Below are positions 10,800 through 23,897 of a DNA stretch of 64,000 nt, piece by piece. The translations under genes were made by a program, and so were the position numbers. Every line of letters starts with the position of its first letter. Position 1 is the first letter of the stretch. The notes below the pieces were generated by a model. That model had not been told where the DNA came from. It did no database searches and saw nothing but the letters and a program-made list of their open reading frames with translations. This DNA comes from Watersipora subatra (lineage: Eukaryota > Bryozoa > Gymnolaemata > Cheilostomatida > Watersiporidae), in the NCBI RefSeq assembly GCF_963576615.1, contig NC_088709.1, forward strand, positions 14,893,264 to 14,957,263, given 5' to 3'.

Positions 10800-11800
10800 T
10801 TATCCTAATTGGATAAGAATACAATGTGTCGATTCTCATCTTGGAGAATTTTAGTGAGTAAAGCTACCCTAAGATTTTGAATTTGCTTGAATAGGGTTAG
10901 GAGAGCTAACTGTTCGCGGGCTTTGGTGATACTGTCACGACTTTTCATACTGTTCACAAACCTAACAGCTCTCCTCTGCACGCCTTCGATTGAGTTAATC
11001 ATAGCTTTGTTGGTAGGGTCCCATATTGTATCAAGTTGATGTATGTGAGCAGCCGGCTGTTTTTGTGTACAGAACCTAGCTTATACTTGATTACCCCAAG
11101 AATTTACTGGCTTTCTCAGTTTTAAGGCAATGTGTTGGTTGAGGTGCGGATCTTGTTGCAGAATGACACCTATGTGTAGATATTTGGTGTTTTCTACTCA
11201 TGAGACGAGCCAAGCTTGTATTGTAACTGAGAGTTAGGGTTTGGTCCTAAAGACATGGCACTTTGCCAAATTAAAATGCATTTTCCAACATTGGGATTAC
11301 CTTTCTACTGCACTTATATTCTCCCGGAAAGTAATCATTTATTCTTCATTATTAACTTCTTCGTATAGTAAGGTGTCGTCAGCATATAAGCTGACTCTAC
11401 AGTTGTCAGCAGCTAGTAAATCATTAATACGCAAAAAAGAGGGTCAGCCTTAGCACCAAACAAGCCCTGTAGCACACCAGACGATACTGTACGTGAATTT
11501 GAATAATCATTCTTCAGTATGACACGTCGTGTTCGCTATTAGGAAAAATATTGTCTCCATTTTGTCAGAATGGAATTTAAATCAAGTATCTGTCTTTCTA
11601 ATATGAAACCAAGTCAGTTTGTCAAAAGCCTTTTTCAAGTCTAATTTCAATGCAAGACTAATTTTCTGTGATTTAGTGAGATCATGAAACGTTGCGCAAA
11701 GTTGTGTTTTGCATGACGGTCCTTTCCTAAAACGATGTTGGCGATTGCGTAGTACACTATCAAGTTTCTTGTTGAGGCTATGAAACACTATATAGTCTAA
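10800..11800 (-). pseudogene. Decayed non-LTR retrotransposon (CR1/Jockey-like) RT fragment
   Basis: Three pieces of one ORF2-like protein are recognisable in the right order on the minus strand. 11788-11582 has HRFRKGPSCKTQL and DLKKAFDK, typical of the RT fingers of APE-type LINEs. 11375-11386 encodes YADD inside LYADDTLL, the catalytic motif. 11002-10805 has IEGVQRRAVRFV followed by a Leu-rich stretch, typical of the post-RT end. Stops and frameshifts separate them. The family assignment rests on these motifs only. Confidence 0.7.
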
Positions 11801-11858
11801 TATTTTGCATGGTATGGAGGTTAGTGAGATAGGCCTGTAGTTAGGTATACAGATTATT

Positions 11859-12540
11859 CACTATGTTTCCATGGTGCGCAGTACTGCGAAGCAGCCCTCT
11901 CCGAAGTCGAGGGATTGTACGTTTCCATGCTGCGCAGTGGTTTTCAGCAAATTAGCCAGAAAAGAGAAATTGTATAAATCGAATCGCTGGATGGATACAT
12001 GGAATCGATCATGCGTACTGAACGTCAGAAACGGTCTTTTTATGCTTTTGTCATCATTATACTTTACAATACAATAATACTTTACAATACACATTCACAA
12101 TGTTTTACAAACCTTAACACAATTTTTAAAAATAATACTTTTAATAAATATTTATCTAAGTAATAGATTATTGAAATGTTACTTTAGGGCTTGCCAGCTA
12201 TTTTTTCGAAAAGTGTTGGTATTGATAACAAAGTCCAGGAAAGTAATCACTTCATCATCTTTGTAGGAGCAGACCATAATTAAATTTAAGTGAAAAAATA
12301 TCGGAAGAATAGCAAAAACAAAGATAAGCAGGACAACTTTTGTACTAGTCTATAGCGCTCGAAGAATCTGTTTCCACGGCATGAGAGCTATGCGCAGCCA
12401 CTGCGCAATTGCTGTTCCCTTGCTGCGAATTTGCACTGGCTTCGCACTGAACAATGCGCAGTGTTTCAGTGCGAAGACGCCGTTTCCATGATTCGGAGAG
12501 GGCGCAACTCCGAAGCACTGCGCATCATGGAAACATAGTG
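11859..12540. mobile_element. Nonautonomous DNA transposon with about 48-bp terminal inverted repeats
   Basis: The left end CACTATGTTTCCATGGTGCG and the right end, read inverted, CACTATGTTTCCATGATGCG continue as imperfect inverted repeats to about 48 bp. Inner copies of 'gtttcca' and 'tgcgcagt' occur in both halves. No transposase ORF remains. The ends recall PIF/Harbinger or ISL2EU elements, but I cannot see a convincing target duplication. Confidence 0.65.
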
Positions 12541-14388
12541 GTTGTGTTTCCACCTTTACGGGTGGGTGTGACATTTGCTGCTTTCTACTGTTTCGGAAGG
12601 CGCCCACACACAAGTGAGGCATGGAATACTTGGCCTAAGCATGCAGCAGTACTAGGTGTGTCTATGGTAAGATCTGGTTTTCTGATGCCGTCTGGACTGG
12701 GAGACTTGCTATTGTCCAGTAACGTTATCAGTTTTACCATTCCACGCCAGTTAGTCAATTTAGTTAGTCATAGTTATAAATTATGATCCAATTGTGTTTT
12801 TAAATTATTAATAGCTGAAAAAGAATACTAATTTGGGTTTCAACTGATATGTGCAAAATTAGTATACCTGATTAGCACATAGAAACAAAGAACTAAAAAT
12901 TATACATAGTAGGCTATAGCTAACGCGCTTGCCCTTCCGAAACAAAAGCCACGATTCATGACTGGCATTTCCTATGAACTAAGTATTACCATCTAATTAT
13001 ACATACTTCAACGGAACCAATGCTGATGTAAGAATGAATAATTTAACCTTGAAAGACACACAGCATTGGATCCCTTATGGCTCAAATAAGGGTAAAGACA
13101 GCCTACCAGTTTCTAGATACTGCCTCTGAGTGGTTGATTTTAGAATAAGAAATCTGCAGCTCCCAATCTCGTTGAGCTCCACAGACTTGAAGTTGGACAA
13201 CACTCAGAGGTAGACGTACCGACGAGCCCTGCAACAAGTCGCAAGCCTAAGTACATGTACTTTGGTGAGTTCATGTGCTCTCTAGTTGTCTTTGATTTAT
13301 AGCCTGTAAATACTTATCATAACTAATTAACGGGATAATTAGATAGAGCATTTTGGTGGAGGTGCCCGGTAACTGTCTTGTGCACCAGCAGCCAAGATTG
13401 TGTAAAAACAATTTTGCACATACAATATATTTGAGATCTCTGGTGGAATAGCCCCCCTCCAACCAAAAGATTAATTGCTCTTGTGGTCAGTTGCCTTGTT
13501 GCTGTTGTCGCGTGTAGTACCGCTCAAACAGGGCAGAGAGCACGCTTGATAACACTTCTAGGCAAGCAGAAATCTTAGGCCTGGGAAATTTTGTCAAATT
13601 GTCAAGAGAGCAAAGCGAATTTGTCTGTTTGAGCAATCACCATTGGCTTGAGTGCAGTTCATATTATTTAAACAAATTCCATTTATCTTAGTGAACCCGC
13701 ATTCGCCAAGAGTGTATTTACATAGCAATTGGCAGTTAATATATTCAACCAAAAGACTCTGCTCCGTATAGTGACACAGTTGAAGAATTTAAAACGGCCA
13801 TGCTACTGTGCACATAGACCCCTGCTCCTCCGCAATGAGATGGAAGGCTGTTATTTATAAACATATAATAAGAAATCGGCAAAAAATACCTGTTGGTTAC
13901 AATAAAAAAAGTTTCACTTAAGCCAATAATTAAAAAGAAATTTGAATGACACAAGCAACTCTAAAAGTCGATCAAATTTCTTTTTTAGACTACAAATATT
14001 TACATGCAAAATGCTAATTCCATTGGTGTTTAAAGAATTCAATATAATTGGGTCATAACTTTACACAGTCTATATTACTTTCCAAATCCATGAAGACGAA
14101 CTTGTCAGCGATGTGTGGCTAACACCTAAATTGCTATAGATACCTATAAATTGCTATAGATTTCACATAAATACCTAATATTTAGCAAATAGAGATAATT
14201 CAAGCTATCTTATGGAACTTGCACTCGCACATATCATACACTGTTTTCAGATCTATGAACACAATGCTATTCCCTCCATCCTCTATATTTCACTACTACT
14301 CTCCTGAATGTACGTTTGGCATCATTTGATTTTCCTCCAGGCATATTACTGCTCAAAGATCTGGGCTTCTTTCTCTTCATTATTCTGT
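12541..14388. other. No recognisable feature
   Basis: AT-rich DNA without an exon with good splice sites, RNA gene or known repeat. Short ORFs here show no family signature. Confidence 0.5.
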
Positions 14389-14876
14389 TTTTATTATCAT
14401 TGTTATTATTATTATTATGTAAAAGTTTTTCTTCACAGTCGTGTGGTGGTAGGTGACTGGTTGTTGTCCATGTTGAGTCCGGGTCTTAACAAAAGGCCAA
14501 AGGATCCAACATCTTCCTCAACTCCACTAAAAGAGGACCTTCCTCAAAATGTGGGCTGTTCTTAAGATGGCCGTCTTCTGTATAGTCTCAAAAGACATGT
14601 TCACTCCCACCTCCGCCAAGTATGCTACATGCCTCATTGATATCGTTCCAAGTGCACCAATTACTATTGGTATCACTTCGGTTTTCACCTTCCACAGTCT
14701 GTTCATCTCAAACCCAAGCTCTTTGTATTTACCAATCTTCTCATCTTCCTTCTGTACTACCCTTGTGTCTCCAGGTATTGCTATGGCTATGACCTGACAT
14801 TGTTTGGTTTCTTTATTTATTAGTATTAGGTCTGGTCTTCTAGCTTCAATTATTATTGTTATTATTGTTATTGTTA

Positions 14877-14906
<30 letters not shown>
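14389..14906 (-). pseudogene. R4/Dong-like LINE 3' end embedded in a (TTA)n tract
   Basis: On the minus strand, codons from about 14850 to 14527 encode RRPDLILINKETKQ, then IAIAIPGDTR, VIPIVIGALGTIS and HILRKVLF before a stop. This is the C-terminal restriction-like endonuclease region of an R4/Dong-type LINE; the same order (PDIVVVDKE, DIAVP, VIPVVIGALG, KILRRVL) occurs in the (TA)n-linked family at 49930-50628, but this is a different, diverged family. Both flanks are TTA repeats (14389-14418 and about 14845-14906), and the element is truncated 5' exactly at the right tract. Dong of silkworm is known to insert in TAA repeats, which this arrangement matches. Confidence 0.7.
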
Positions 14907-14907
<1 letters not shown>

Positions 14908-14959
14908 GCACTCATCAGCTTGATCTCTACCTGTGAATCCCACAGCCCTGAACGTCACT

Positions 14960-17900
14960 TTCGTTCCTGTAAAAGATCACAACTACATTCTTCCTCTATT
15001 CATTAGGCATCTTTATACCATCCAGGGTATTATTGAACAGTCTCTCTCCCCTCCTACCCTACTCACTCCTCCACTCTGCCATGCTTACTTCACACTTCAT
15101 AAGTCACAAGGATGAACTCCTTAACACTACAGATTATGGGAATAAATGTCATTCATAACGAACTTTTTACTGGTACAAAAGAGCAACATTTAAAAAACAA
15201 ATAAATTACATCTTTGAAGTCTTGATTTTCTTTAAAATTTTTAATATCAGATTCAAAACATAAGTATAAATGCAACTCATAAAATGTGGAAGAAAGAATA
15301 TTATCATGTATGTATTTGATATAACATATTAAATACATAAATGATAATGCATCTCTTAGAGAAATATAATAATTTCTAGAGTTGAATAAATCTCTAATGA
15401 AGTTAGGACATAGTTTGTGGTAAATCCTGACTGCAATGACAGAAGTAAAACGCTTTGCTGAAAAAGGAAGAATAACTAGATTTAGGGACAAAATACTTTA
15501 ATTTGTTGAAATGAAATCCCATATTATACCATGATGTTATATTATTAATATTGATAATAGAATATTATAAGTTACATTCTGACTATTATTTTATGGGAAT
15601 GTTTTAGGCAAAAGTCTGAAACATAATCTAAGTCAAGGTGATTATGAATAAGTATGCCATATATTAAAAGGCTGAAAATAAACTGTTAACAAACACTATT
15701 AAACACTAATTGTCAAACTATTTATTGGATTTTAGTTGCTAACTGTTGCTCTTTATTATTTGTTTGAATTTTAATTGTTATTGTATGGCACAATTTGCAA
15801 AAACATTTTTATTTGAATTCAAACTATTGCCAATAAATTAATATATAATAAAATGTGTTCTCTGTCTTTATTTTTAGAAATTGTCTACAAATCTTCAAAA
15901 GGTCAACAGTTTGGCTTCTTTCTGGTGATTTTGCACTTGTAAGTCTTGACCGGGATATATTATTCTCTACAGACTGAACTGGTAGAACTAGAAACTGAAC
16001 AAAAGGGTTCTGATAAGGGGACAAATTGTTTATTGAAAATGGCACTTGGGTTTTTTTCTTTGATAGGCCCTATATAAATTCTGTCTATGCATTTTTTGAG
16101 CAATCTTTTTGAAAGGTATATATATATAAGTTGTTAAATATTTTTTTGGTAAAATTTTGGAGCATTTAGCAATTAAACTAGATATAAATCACAACAGTTT
16201 GATAATAAAATTCACATGAGCCCCTAAATATATATTACCTGCTAAATATACCCCTAAAAACTTGATTGGTCAGTTTTTAATGGTTAGAGTTGAATGACTA
16301 ATAAATTTGTTCAAATATCTTTTTTTTTGTAACTAAAACAGTTTTAAATAGAAAACTGTATTTTTTAAGTCTGAGAAGTACTATACAATGGAAAATGGTA
16401 AAAAGGGTTTAATATTGATTGGTCATTAATATATTATTAATTTATATTGGTCTGGCGTCTGCAGACATCCAGATTTCAATTATTGCATGCATTTAATTGA
16501 GCATTAGTTGTAGCTATGTTAGAATTGCTCCTTGCTACAATATGAGTAAAGAGTTTTAAATCCTCATGTGCTGCTTGTTTCAGTGATTGTACTAAATAAA
16601 TCTGCTTTCCTTAGTGAAGTGTTTGTCAGAATCTTAAAAATGCACAAAATTTTAGTAGATTTTATCAGAGAGTATCGGTATTTTTTATCATTTGCGATTG
16701 ATTTTGATGTTTGAATTGATTTGACTGTCAGGATGCTTAAAAGTGTAAATTAACAAAACTTGATCTTGGTTAAAACACTCGGATCAAAGGAAAGTAATTA
16801 TAATATCTATAGTTGCAAAGAGACTGACAGAATAGAGACATGTACCGCTGCAACTTTAACACATTAACTATTATCAACTATCACTATGACAACAACTGGC
16901 GACAACATTTCGTACTTATTTTTCTTCTGAGCATCTTAGTTTTGTCAATTTTAATCTTGAAACATCCTGGCTATCAGATCACCTCAAACATCAAAAACAA
17001 TCACAAATAATAGAACAATCTCAACACTTTCTAACAAAATCTACCAAAATCTTTGTGTAAGTTCAGTTTTAATGCCTACTAGCATCATAACTGTGAAGAC
17101 TCCTGTGATTACCTTTACAGTGAGTGCTGTAGCCTGAACACCAGAGATAGCGTAGTAGCTCAATGTGCAGTTCAGTAGATAAGTTGAAAGATATTAATAG
17201 AAGTCTAGATTTATTTAAACAAAAAAAGAGTATTAAATTGATAAAAGCAATAGTAAAACACAACTTGCTGTTTTAACTTTTTAAGCTTTTAATTATTACT
17301 TTTTTATCATATTTTGCCATTTCACAGAACAAATTGAATTCCAAAGATTTATTGTGACTAGCACTTTGTTCAATAGAAACAATGTTGTTTCTATGCATCT
17401 ATGTTTCTGTCCACATGTATATGCACAGGTATATGCATATGTATATGCACTTGTATATGTCAGTATATATGTACATGTATATTTATGTGTATATATGTGG
17501 CCAGTCACATAGTCCTGTTATTATATTGAATTCTGATCTCGCGACTTAGCTCAGCTTCAGTACTTGTCAAGTATCCAAGTTACATAAGCTGTATTATTTT
17601 TTAAACCATGTTGTAGGCTCCTCGCAATCTATTACTAGAGTTGACACACAAGTAATTGTCTTCACCAATTTTGTTGTTGAGGAGACAACTCTGCACTACC
17701 TAATGAAACTAAGTTTTTGATTCACATTAAACAAAGTAACTTACAAAGACTCTACTGTGGTTTTTGTTCTACTATGATTAAATTACAAAAAAGGTATGAT
17801 CATGGGACTCATTCTCAACAGTCTGCGGTAATCTAAGGCTTAATATGCACTCAGCTATGATTAGCCGACAGCTGTCCAACAAAACTTCAACATTGTTTAA

Positions 17901-18080
17901 CAATATACGTACATATTATATGCACAGTTAACCAGTCTTTAGTCTCTACATGTTTTCCTTATTTTGCTGGGTCTAATACGGAGAGTCAGAATTTCACATA
18001 ACACACATTTGTGGTCACTTACAGTTACGCAAGGCTCCAGCCAGCAGAATTGGGCAAGCTTCATGCCAGCTGCCAAAAGT
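14960..18080. other. No gene recognised; AT-rich, with a degenerate ATATGCAC tract
   Basis: Only simple features are visible: a 'gtatatgcac'-type alternating tract at about 17405-17500 and AT-rich runs. No coding exon, tRNA or element end could be supported in this 3.1-kb stretch upstream of the D8C gene. Confidence 0.5.
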
Positions 18081-18085
18081 CAATC

Positions 18086-18103
18086 ATGCAAATTAGTATA
18101 AAA
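18086..18103 (+). promoter_or_regulatory. Octamer plus TATA box of the D8C gene
   Basis: ATGCAAAT (18086-18093), the classical POU-factor octamer, is followed three bases later by TATAAAA (18097-18103). The start codon is at 18156, so initiation about 30 bp after the TATA box would give a short leader. The function is inferred from motif identity and position. Confidence 0.6.
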
Positions 18104-18155
18104 GCCGCATGTCGTCTTTGCTTTGTCATTACTGGTCTGATCTTCACCCATCAAC

Positions 18156-18778
18156 ATGAACACTTTTACCAACCTAATAGCTGTTTTGGTACTGCTTGGG
18201 GCCGGTGAGTCAGAAAGCTTATGTTCAACTTTGTGAATAACATAATTGGTAGAATAGGGTGTCGAAGTGAGTATGGTGTCAAGGATTTTCTATGAAGTAC
18301 GTACAACAGTTAGTAGAAAGTTACCGATATTATATAAGTGAAATGTGTTTTTGTTGCAGTGAACTTGTCTATGCAAGGTGCCCTTCGAGATAAGAGAGAG
18401 GCAGGTGTTGCCAAAATCATGAAAGCAATCTCGGGTTTGCATTCCTCTAGCACAAGTAAGTGAGCTCATGGAAGTAGTAGTAATATTACTCAGTAACAGT
18501 AATAGCAACAATATTAGTAGTTGAATTAATAGTAATAGTAGTAGTAATAGTAGTAACAGTAGTAGTAGTAATAATAGTATTAATAGTAATTATAGTAGTA
18601 GCAGTAATAGTAGTAGTAATAATAGTAGTAGTAATAGTAGTAGTAATAGTATTCGTAGTAATAGTAGTAGTAGTAATAGTAGTAGTAATAGTAGTAGAAG
18701 TAATAGTAGTAGTAATAGTAGTAGTAATAGTGATAGTAGTCGTAATAGTAGTAGTAATAGTGATAGTAGTAGTAATAT

Positions 18779-18822
<44 letters not shown>

Positions 18823-21800
18823 ACAGTAGTAGTAATAGTAGTTTATATAAAACATTTATCCAAAAGTATTTAGGCATTGAAACTGTTGTATGGCAGTAAT
18901 TCTAATTAAAGTGAGCGTGTAAAATTTATTCATGAAGGCCTTCGGAGCAAGCGGGAGATCGATCAGGATCTGACAGGTGTTTTAAGAAAAGTTGTTTCTG
19001 AGCTTTTCTCGGAATGCTTTGGTGAGCAGACAACCGAGGAACCCCTTCCTGAAGGTAAGATCCCAGCATTTCAACATATCCGTGTTAATTGTATAGTCGA
19101 TTTTCACATATTCTTCATTCTGCAGTGATAAGCTCCTTGTTTATGAACATAGCGAACTCAGTAAAAACAGTAGATATATAAATCATTTTGAGAAATATAT
19201 AAAATTCTATACATTGGTTACCAATTTGAAGCCTGGTTCCAAGATAACTTAGGGAACTCATTTCTCATCTGATTCTCTGCCTGAATAAACCCTGGTGTGT
19301 AATTTCACTTAGTTTTTTGCACTTTCTGTTTACATATTGTATGGAATTTCTATTGCTTTGTGCGTAATCTGTACTCAGTATGACTCCAATATTTGAAGTT
19401 GACTGGATTATTAGTTTTGCAATTTTTGAGAAATGAAAAATGGCTGGGACCAGAACCTTAGTTTCTAATGACACACTGATTGAAATTCTTGGTGAAGAAG
19501 AATCATAATAGACAAAGAGAAAACTAGAAACCTTCTTCTCAGCAACAAGAGCTTAACACTGAAACTATTTGCTTTTCTCTTCATAACAAATATACAGACT
19601 CTATCAGACTCGGTGTACTGCAATCATATTCATAACAAATATACAGACTCTATCAGACTCAGTGTACTGCAATCATATTCATAACAAATATACAGACTCT
19701 ATCAGACTCAGTGTACTGCAATCATATTCATAACAAATATACAGACTCTATCAGACTCAGTGTACTGCAATCATATTCATAACAAATATACACACTCTAT
19801 CAGACTCAGTGTACTGCAATCATATTCATAACAAATATACAGACTCTATCAGACTCAGTGTAATGGAATCATATTCATAACAAATATACAGACTCTATCA
19901 GACTCAGTGGACTGCAATCATATTCATAACAAATATACAGACTCTATCAGACTAAGTTTACTGCAAACATATTCATAACAAATATACACACTCTATCAGA
20001 CTCGGTGTACTGCAATCATTATGTCTCTTCAGATATCTCTAGGGCATCACTGCTTTGAAAGTGTGAAAAAAAACTATTTACTATATTTGATTTTGGTTTC
20101 CTTACTTTGAGTTCTACCAACTTGAAGCTTTGAAATATTATTTGGTTTGAAAACAATTGTACTATTCTAAGAACGTTTAAATTTGATAGAAAGTTGTTAA
20201 TACTGTCTAGAACCAAGAGACTTGCTTGTGTATACTAGAGGCGTCTAAGTGTTAAGCACTGCACTGATGCCTCTCATCAAATAAAATTAAATGGCTGCCT
20301 TTTTCTATCACAGCCAATCACAGTATAATCACAGAATAATATTTTACTCCCTCAGATTAATGGATATAGAGTAATTAAAATATCCATTACAAAATCTTAT
20401 CTGTCAAAGTCATCTGAAGGGCATTAAAGAAAGCTATTGTTTAGCATTGATTATAAATACCTCTCAGTTTCATAAACAGTTGATAAAACAGCATGCTTGT
20501 CAGGTCCCTGCAGCTCTCCCAATATAGTTAATCTGACGGGATCATGGCGGCTGGATAATGAAGGGTCAGACATACAGCCTGACGGGGAGTACAACTGCGA
20601 TGCCTACTTGTTTGACAACATGCAGTGGTTCAGGTAGGATACAAAACAAACTTCATGAATTTTTAATGTAAGTGTAGGGTCTGGTTTAATTACAGATCCA
20701 ATTTTAATGTATGTGTGATCCAAATTAATTTTATTTAACTACTGTACCTGCAGTTCACTACAGTAACTGCAGTAATGCAGTAACTAGTCTTTGTTTATTT
20801 AAAGTACTAAGAGATAAGACGAATTACAGAATAACAAGTTCAACTGGTTGATAGAAAAAATTGATGAGCTGACTCAGAGGTTATCTGACAACTTACTAAG
20901 TCTTGTTAATAGCTCTATTGGTTTACAAAAGTATATTTATAATTACATGTAGAGGTTGAAAGTCATGCTATTGACAGCTGGCACAGCTGTCCTCTACTGA
21001 GTCAATGTAGGAAAGTTTAATTCAGCTAGCTCTTACTATTACTACTACTAATACTACTACTACTATTTCTACTACTATTAATACTACTACTATTAATACT
21101 ACTACTACTACTACTACTATTACTACTACTATTACTACTACTGCTATTGCTACTACTATTACTACTATTGCTACTACTGTTACCTCTACTGCTATCACTA
21201 CACTACCACTATGTAAATACATGTACTAAGTTTTTATTATGATAAGAATTTACTCTTAACTGTATAAAATTAAACTGTATTCAATTTTTATCATTTAAAA
21301 GTTACCTAATTGCCTTTCCTGTTTTTACTGAAGAATTACTGGTGATGGTGGAAATCGAATTCGAGATACTTGCTCTCCTGCCTACTCTTGTGGAAGCCAG
21401 GGTGGAATCTGGACAGATGCCGATATGCCGACTGATGTAGGAGAGACCCTTCAGGTAGAGCTCTATGGCTCCTGGTCAGGTGACTGCTCCTGGTAAGAAC
21501 TTACTCGTATTCAATAATAGGCCATACAGTTACTAGTTAGTCATTCTATTTAGCCATTATTAAGTAAACTGACCCGTAAATAACAGTCAACCGGTAAAAC
21601 GAGGGAGTCGCTGATGTTTTTGAACCAATCATATAAAAAAATGAGTATATCTGCATAAAAGCCTTAATGTTACATGTGTTACAGCTTTTATCAATTCACT
21701 TTAACTTGCTGACATTTTAGTGATTGCACATTTTCTGTTTATTAGCACTCGTATGTTGGCAGTCCAGTGTTGTGAGATATAATGTACTGCAGGTGTAATA

Positions 21801-22885
21801 ACTATGTGCACAATTATTCCTAAATGCGAACATGTGATTGAGCGGTGAAGATGGTATTGCACTTGGCTGGAAATCTGAATAACTGAATTTGATATCTTGT
21901 GCAGTGCAATTTTTTTATAACCCTTTATGCATGTCTTTGGAAAAACAGACGGACAGACACGGCTCTTATTATAGTAAAGGTTTCTGTCAAACCATTGGTT
22001 ATTGCATGCGTTATGGATTGTCTACAAGTACTCAATAAACCATTAATTTTGTTATTTTTGTCATTAACACTAATAATTTTGAGCCAAGCAAAAAACAAAT
22101 TTTTCATTACAAATCACATAAATACATGTAAGTATGACATGTCTACTTCTGTTGTTTGCTTGGAAAAACTAGACTAAGAGAGTTGCCTAAAGTAAATCAT
22201 CCTTGAGCTGGTGTCATCAATCAACAAGACCGACCAGAATAAACAATAGTCCAACCACCAAAACATGAAAAATAAATGATCAAGTTTAGTTGATTATGGA
22301 ACAACTGACAAAACCACTCAACCTAACTCAAGAATAGCTGAGGCTAACCAAACACTGGCTACTATCATTATTTCAAAAGTATTTGATCTAAATTGGTCTT
22401 TTTATTTTTCTGGTCTCTCAGGATAGTTTAGACAATTATAGTTATATTAGACTAATGAATGATTATATTTGGAAACACTCAGTATAAACTTTTTTTGCAC
22501 TTTATGTTACTAGACAGCTTTATGCAGGTATCCTTAGCAAATAAAATTGTTTCAAACTCAATTCAAATTTACCTCTAACTTCAAATTTAAATAAATTTAA
22601 TTTCGGATTTAAGCAAATTCAAAATTGTTTAAAAACAAACTTAAATTCAAACATGCTCTAGCTGAATGGTCATAAGGGTGTCTATCACATGAATTGAGGT
22701 TTTATTTAAACCAATGTACAAAGACTAATCATGCAGTTAGACTGAGGTTCTTTGCGTTCATCTACAGGTACCCATTTGAGGCTGCGTATCCCCTGACAGT
22801 CCAGCGGTGCACTAGCGCAGGGGACTTTGTCTACAAGATTGATGGTCTGGCTGGTTGCAATCACAGCGTCTGTGGAATGTTCTAG
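18156..22885 (+). CDS. Secreted D8C-domain protein, complete six-exon gene
   Basis: Exons 18156-18204, 18360-18455, 18938-19054, 20504-20633, 21334-21492 and 22768-22885 all have GT/AG borders and join in frame to 222 codons plus TAG. Residues 1-20 are a signal peptide (MNTFTNLIAVLVLLGA...). A charged pro-region follows, with dibasic sites K28-R29 and K53-R54 that suit furin-like processing. Residues 89-222 form a D8C domain, as in uromodulin and OIT3, with exactly eight cysteines (90, 119, 144, 150, 182, 198, 214, 219) and the family hallmark QWFRITGDGGNRI ... SCG ... FVYKI. No ZP, EGF or transmembrane segment is present, so the product is probably a small secreted D8C peptide. The role is unknown; an extracellular adhesive, defence or venom-like role is speculation. 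Its 3' half is duplicated at 1-4820. Confidence 0.87.
18480..18845 (+). repeat. (AGT/AAT)n microsatellite in intron 2 of the D8C gene
   Basis: A 360-bp run of 'agtagtaat'-type triplets fills most of the intron 18456-18937. A Leu-rich open frame on the minus strand is a by-product of the repeat. Confidence 0.95.
19582..20022 (+). repeat. 49-bp minisatellite, nine units, in intron 3 of the D8C gene
   Basis: The unit begins 'cataacaaatatacagactc' and ends '...tgcaatcatatt'. Nine nearly identical copies are head to tail with no spacers, so it is a tandem repeat and not a CRISPR-like array. Confidence 0.95.
21034..21205 (+). repeat. (TAC)n microsatellite in intron 4
   Basis: An interrupted 'actactattactact' repeat lies just upstream of the left limit of the duplication (about 21262). 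Confidence 0.9.
21832..22000 (+). repeat. tRNA-derived SINE-like repeat (duplicate of 558-740)
   Basis: It has the same position in intron 5 and the same 'cagacacggctcttatta' tail as the copy-A element. The B box is more decayed ('gaatttgatatc'). Confidence 0.5.
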
Positions 22886-23897
22886 ACCATCAGTTCCGAC
22901 ATCATAGGCTCCGTGTACTCCTGCTTACCACGAGTTTAACTCTCTTCTGGCTGACTGCTTCAAGTTCTAGTTATGTTTATGTTATACATGAATGCTTCTT
23001 TGCTTGCTTTGCATTGATTACTGTTGAATTTATTTTTGTGTACCGCTACAATCTAAAATATAGTTGACATGCATTACTTGTTCAGTCTAGTGTTAGTAGT
23101 AAGGTTAGTGCAACAATTTGAGAGTAATATTATTGCGGGAAAAAACTGATTGAAGAAATCATAAACTTCTATAAGAGTGCAACTAGCATCAGAGCAACAG
23201 ATCTGATTTCTATTTAAACGCAAAGCTCAAACAATTCTGATTCGCTGATTCAAAAAACCTACAAAATATATATTATTTATCTAAATAGTGTGAGTAGTCA
23301 TTTATTGTTTAATGCATCAACAGCAACAAGACTATAATTTGCACAACTAATAAAAATAGCATTAAATAGCATTAAAATAGCGATAACAGGACAAAAATAT
23401 TTATATACACTCTATGAGTAGTTGTTTATTGTTCTATTTACTAACAACAACTGAACTACAATTTGCAGAACTGATAACAGCAATGAACATTGTGAATAAC
23501 AATACAGCAAACACAAGCTTACGACTAGCATGAGACACACCTGTAGTCTGATCGCTTCAGCAGTTGTGAACGAACCACTGTGTAAGTGTAATACAAACAA
23601 TGTCAAATTACAAAAGACAAGTATAAATATATAATAAGATATATAACAATAATGTGTCTAAATATTCATCATGTTTAGTGGAACAAACAGGTTTCTTGGT
23701 ATGAGCTACGTCTATGGTGCGGCTGACAGATATCGATCAGTAGACAGATATAAAAATATGCCGAAAGTCAGTTTCCTGTTTGCCATTCAAGTTATGAGTT
23801 GAATCAGTTCTTCTCTTTTACGAGTTTAGGTACAGAGGCTTCGCATTGTGATAGCTCCTCCACACTTTAGAGTCTTGAAGCTAGGCTGTTCCCTTAC

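Noticed and set aside
18590..18877. Poly-Leu open frame on the minus strand
   Set aside because: It is a translation of the (AGT/AAT)n microsatellite in an intron.
19582..20022. CRISPR-like array
   Set aside because: The 49-bp units are directly adjacent with no variable spacers, in a eukaryotic intron.
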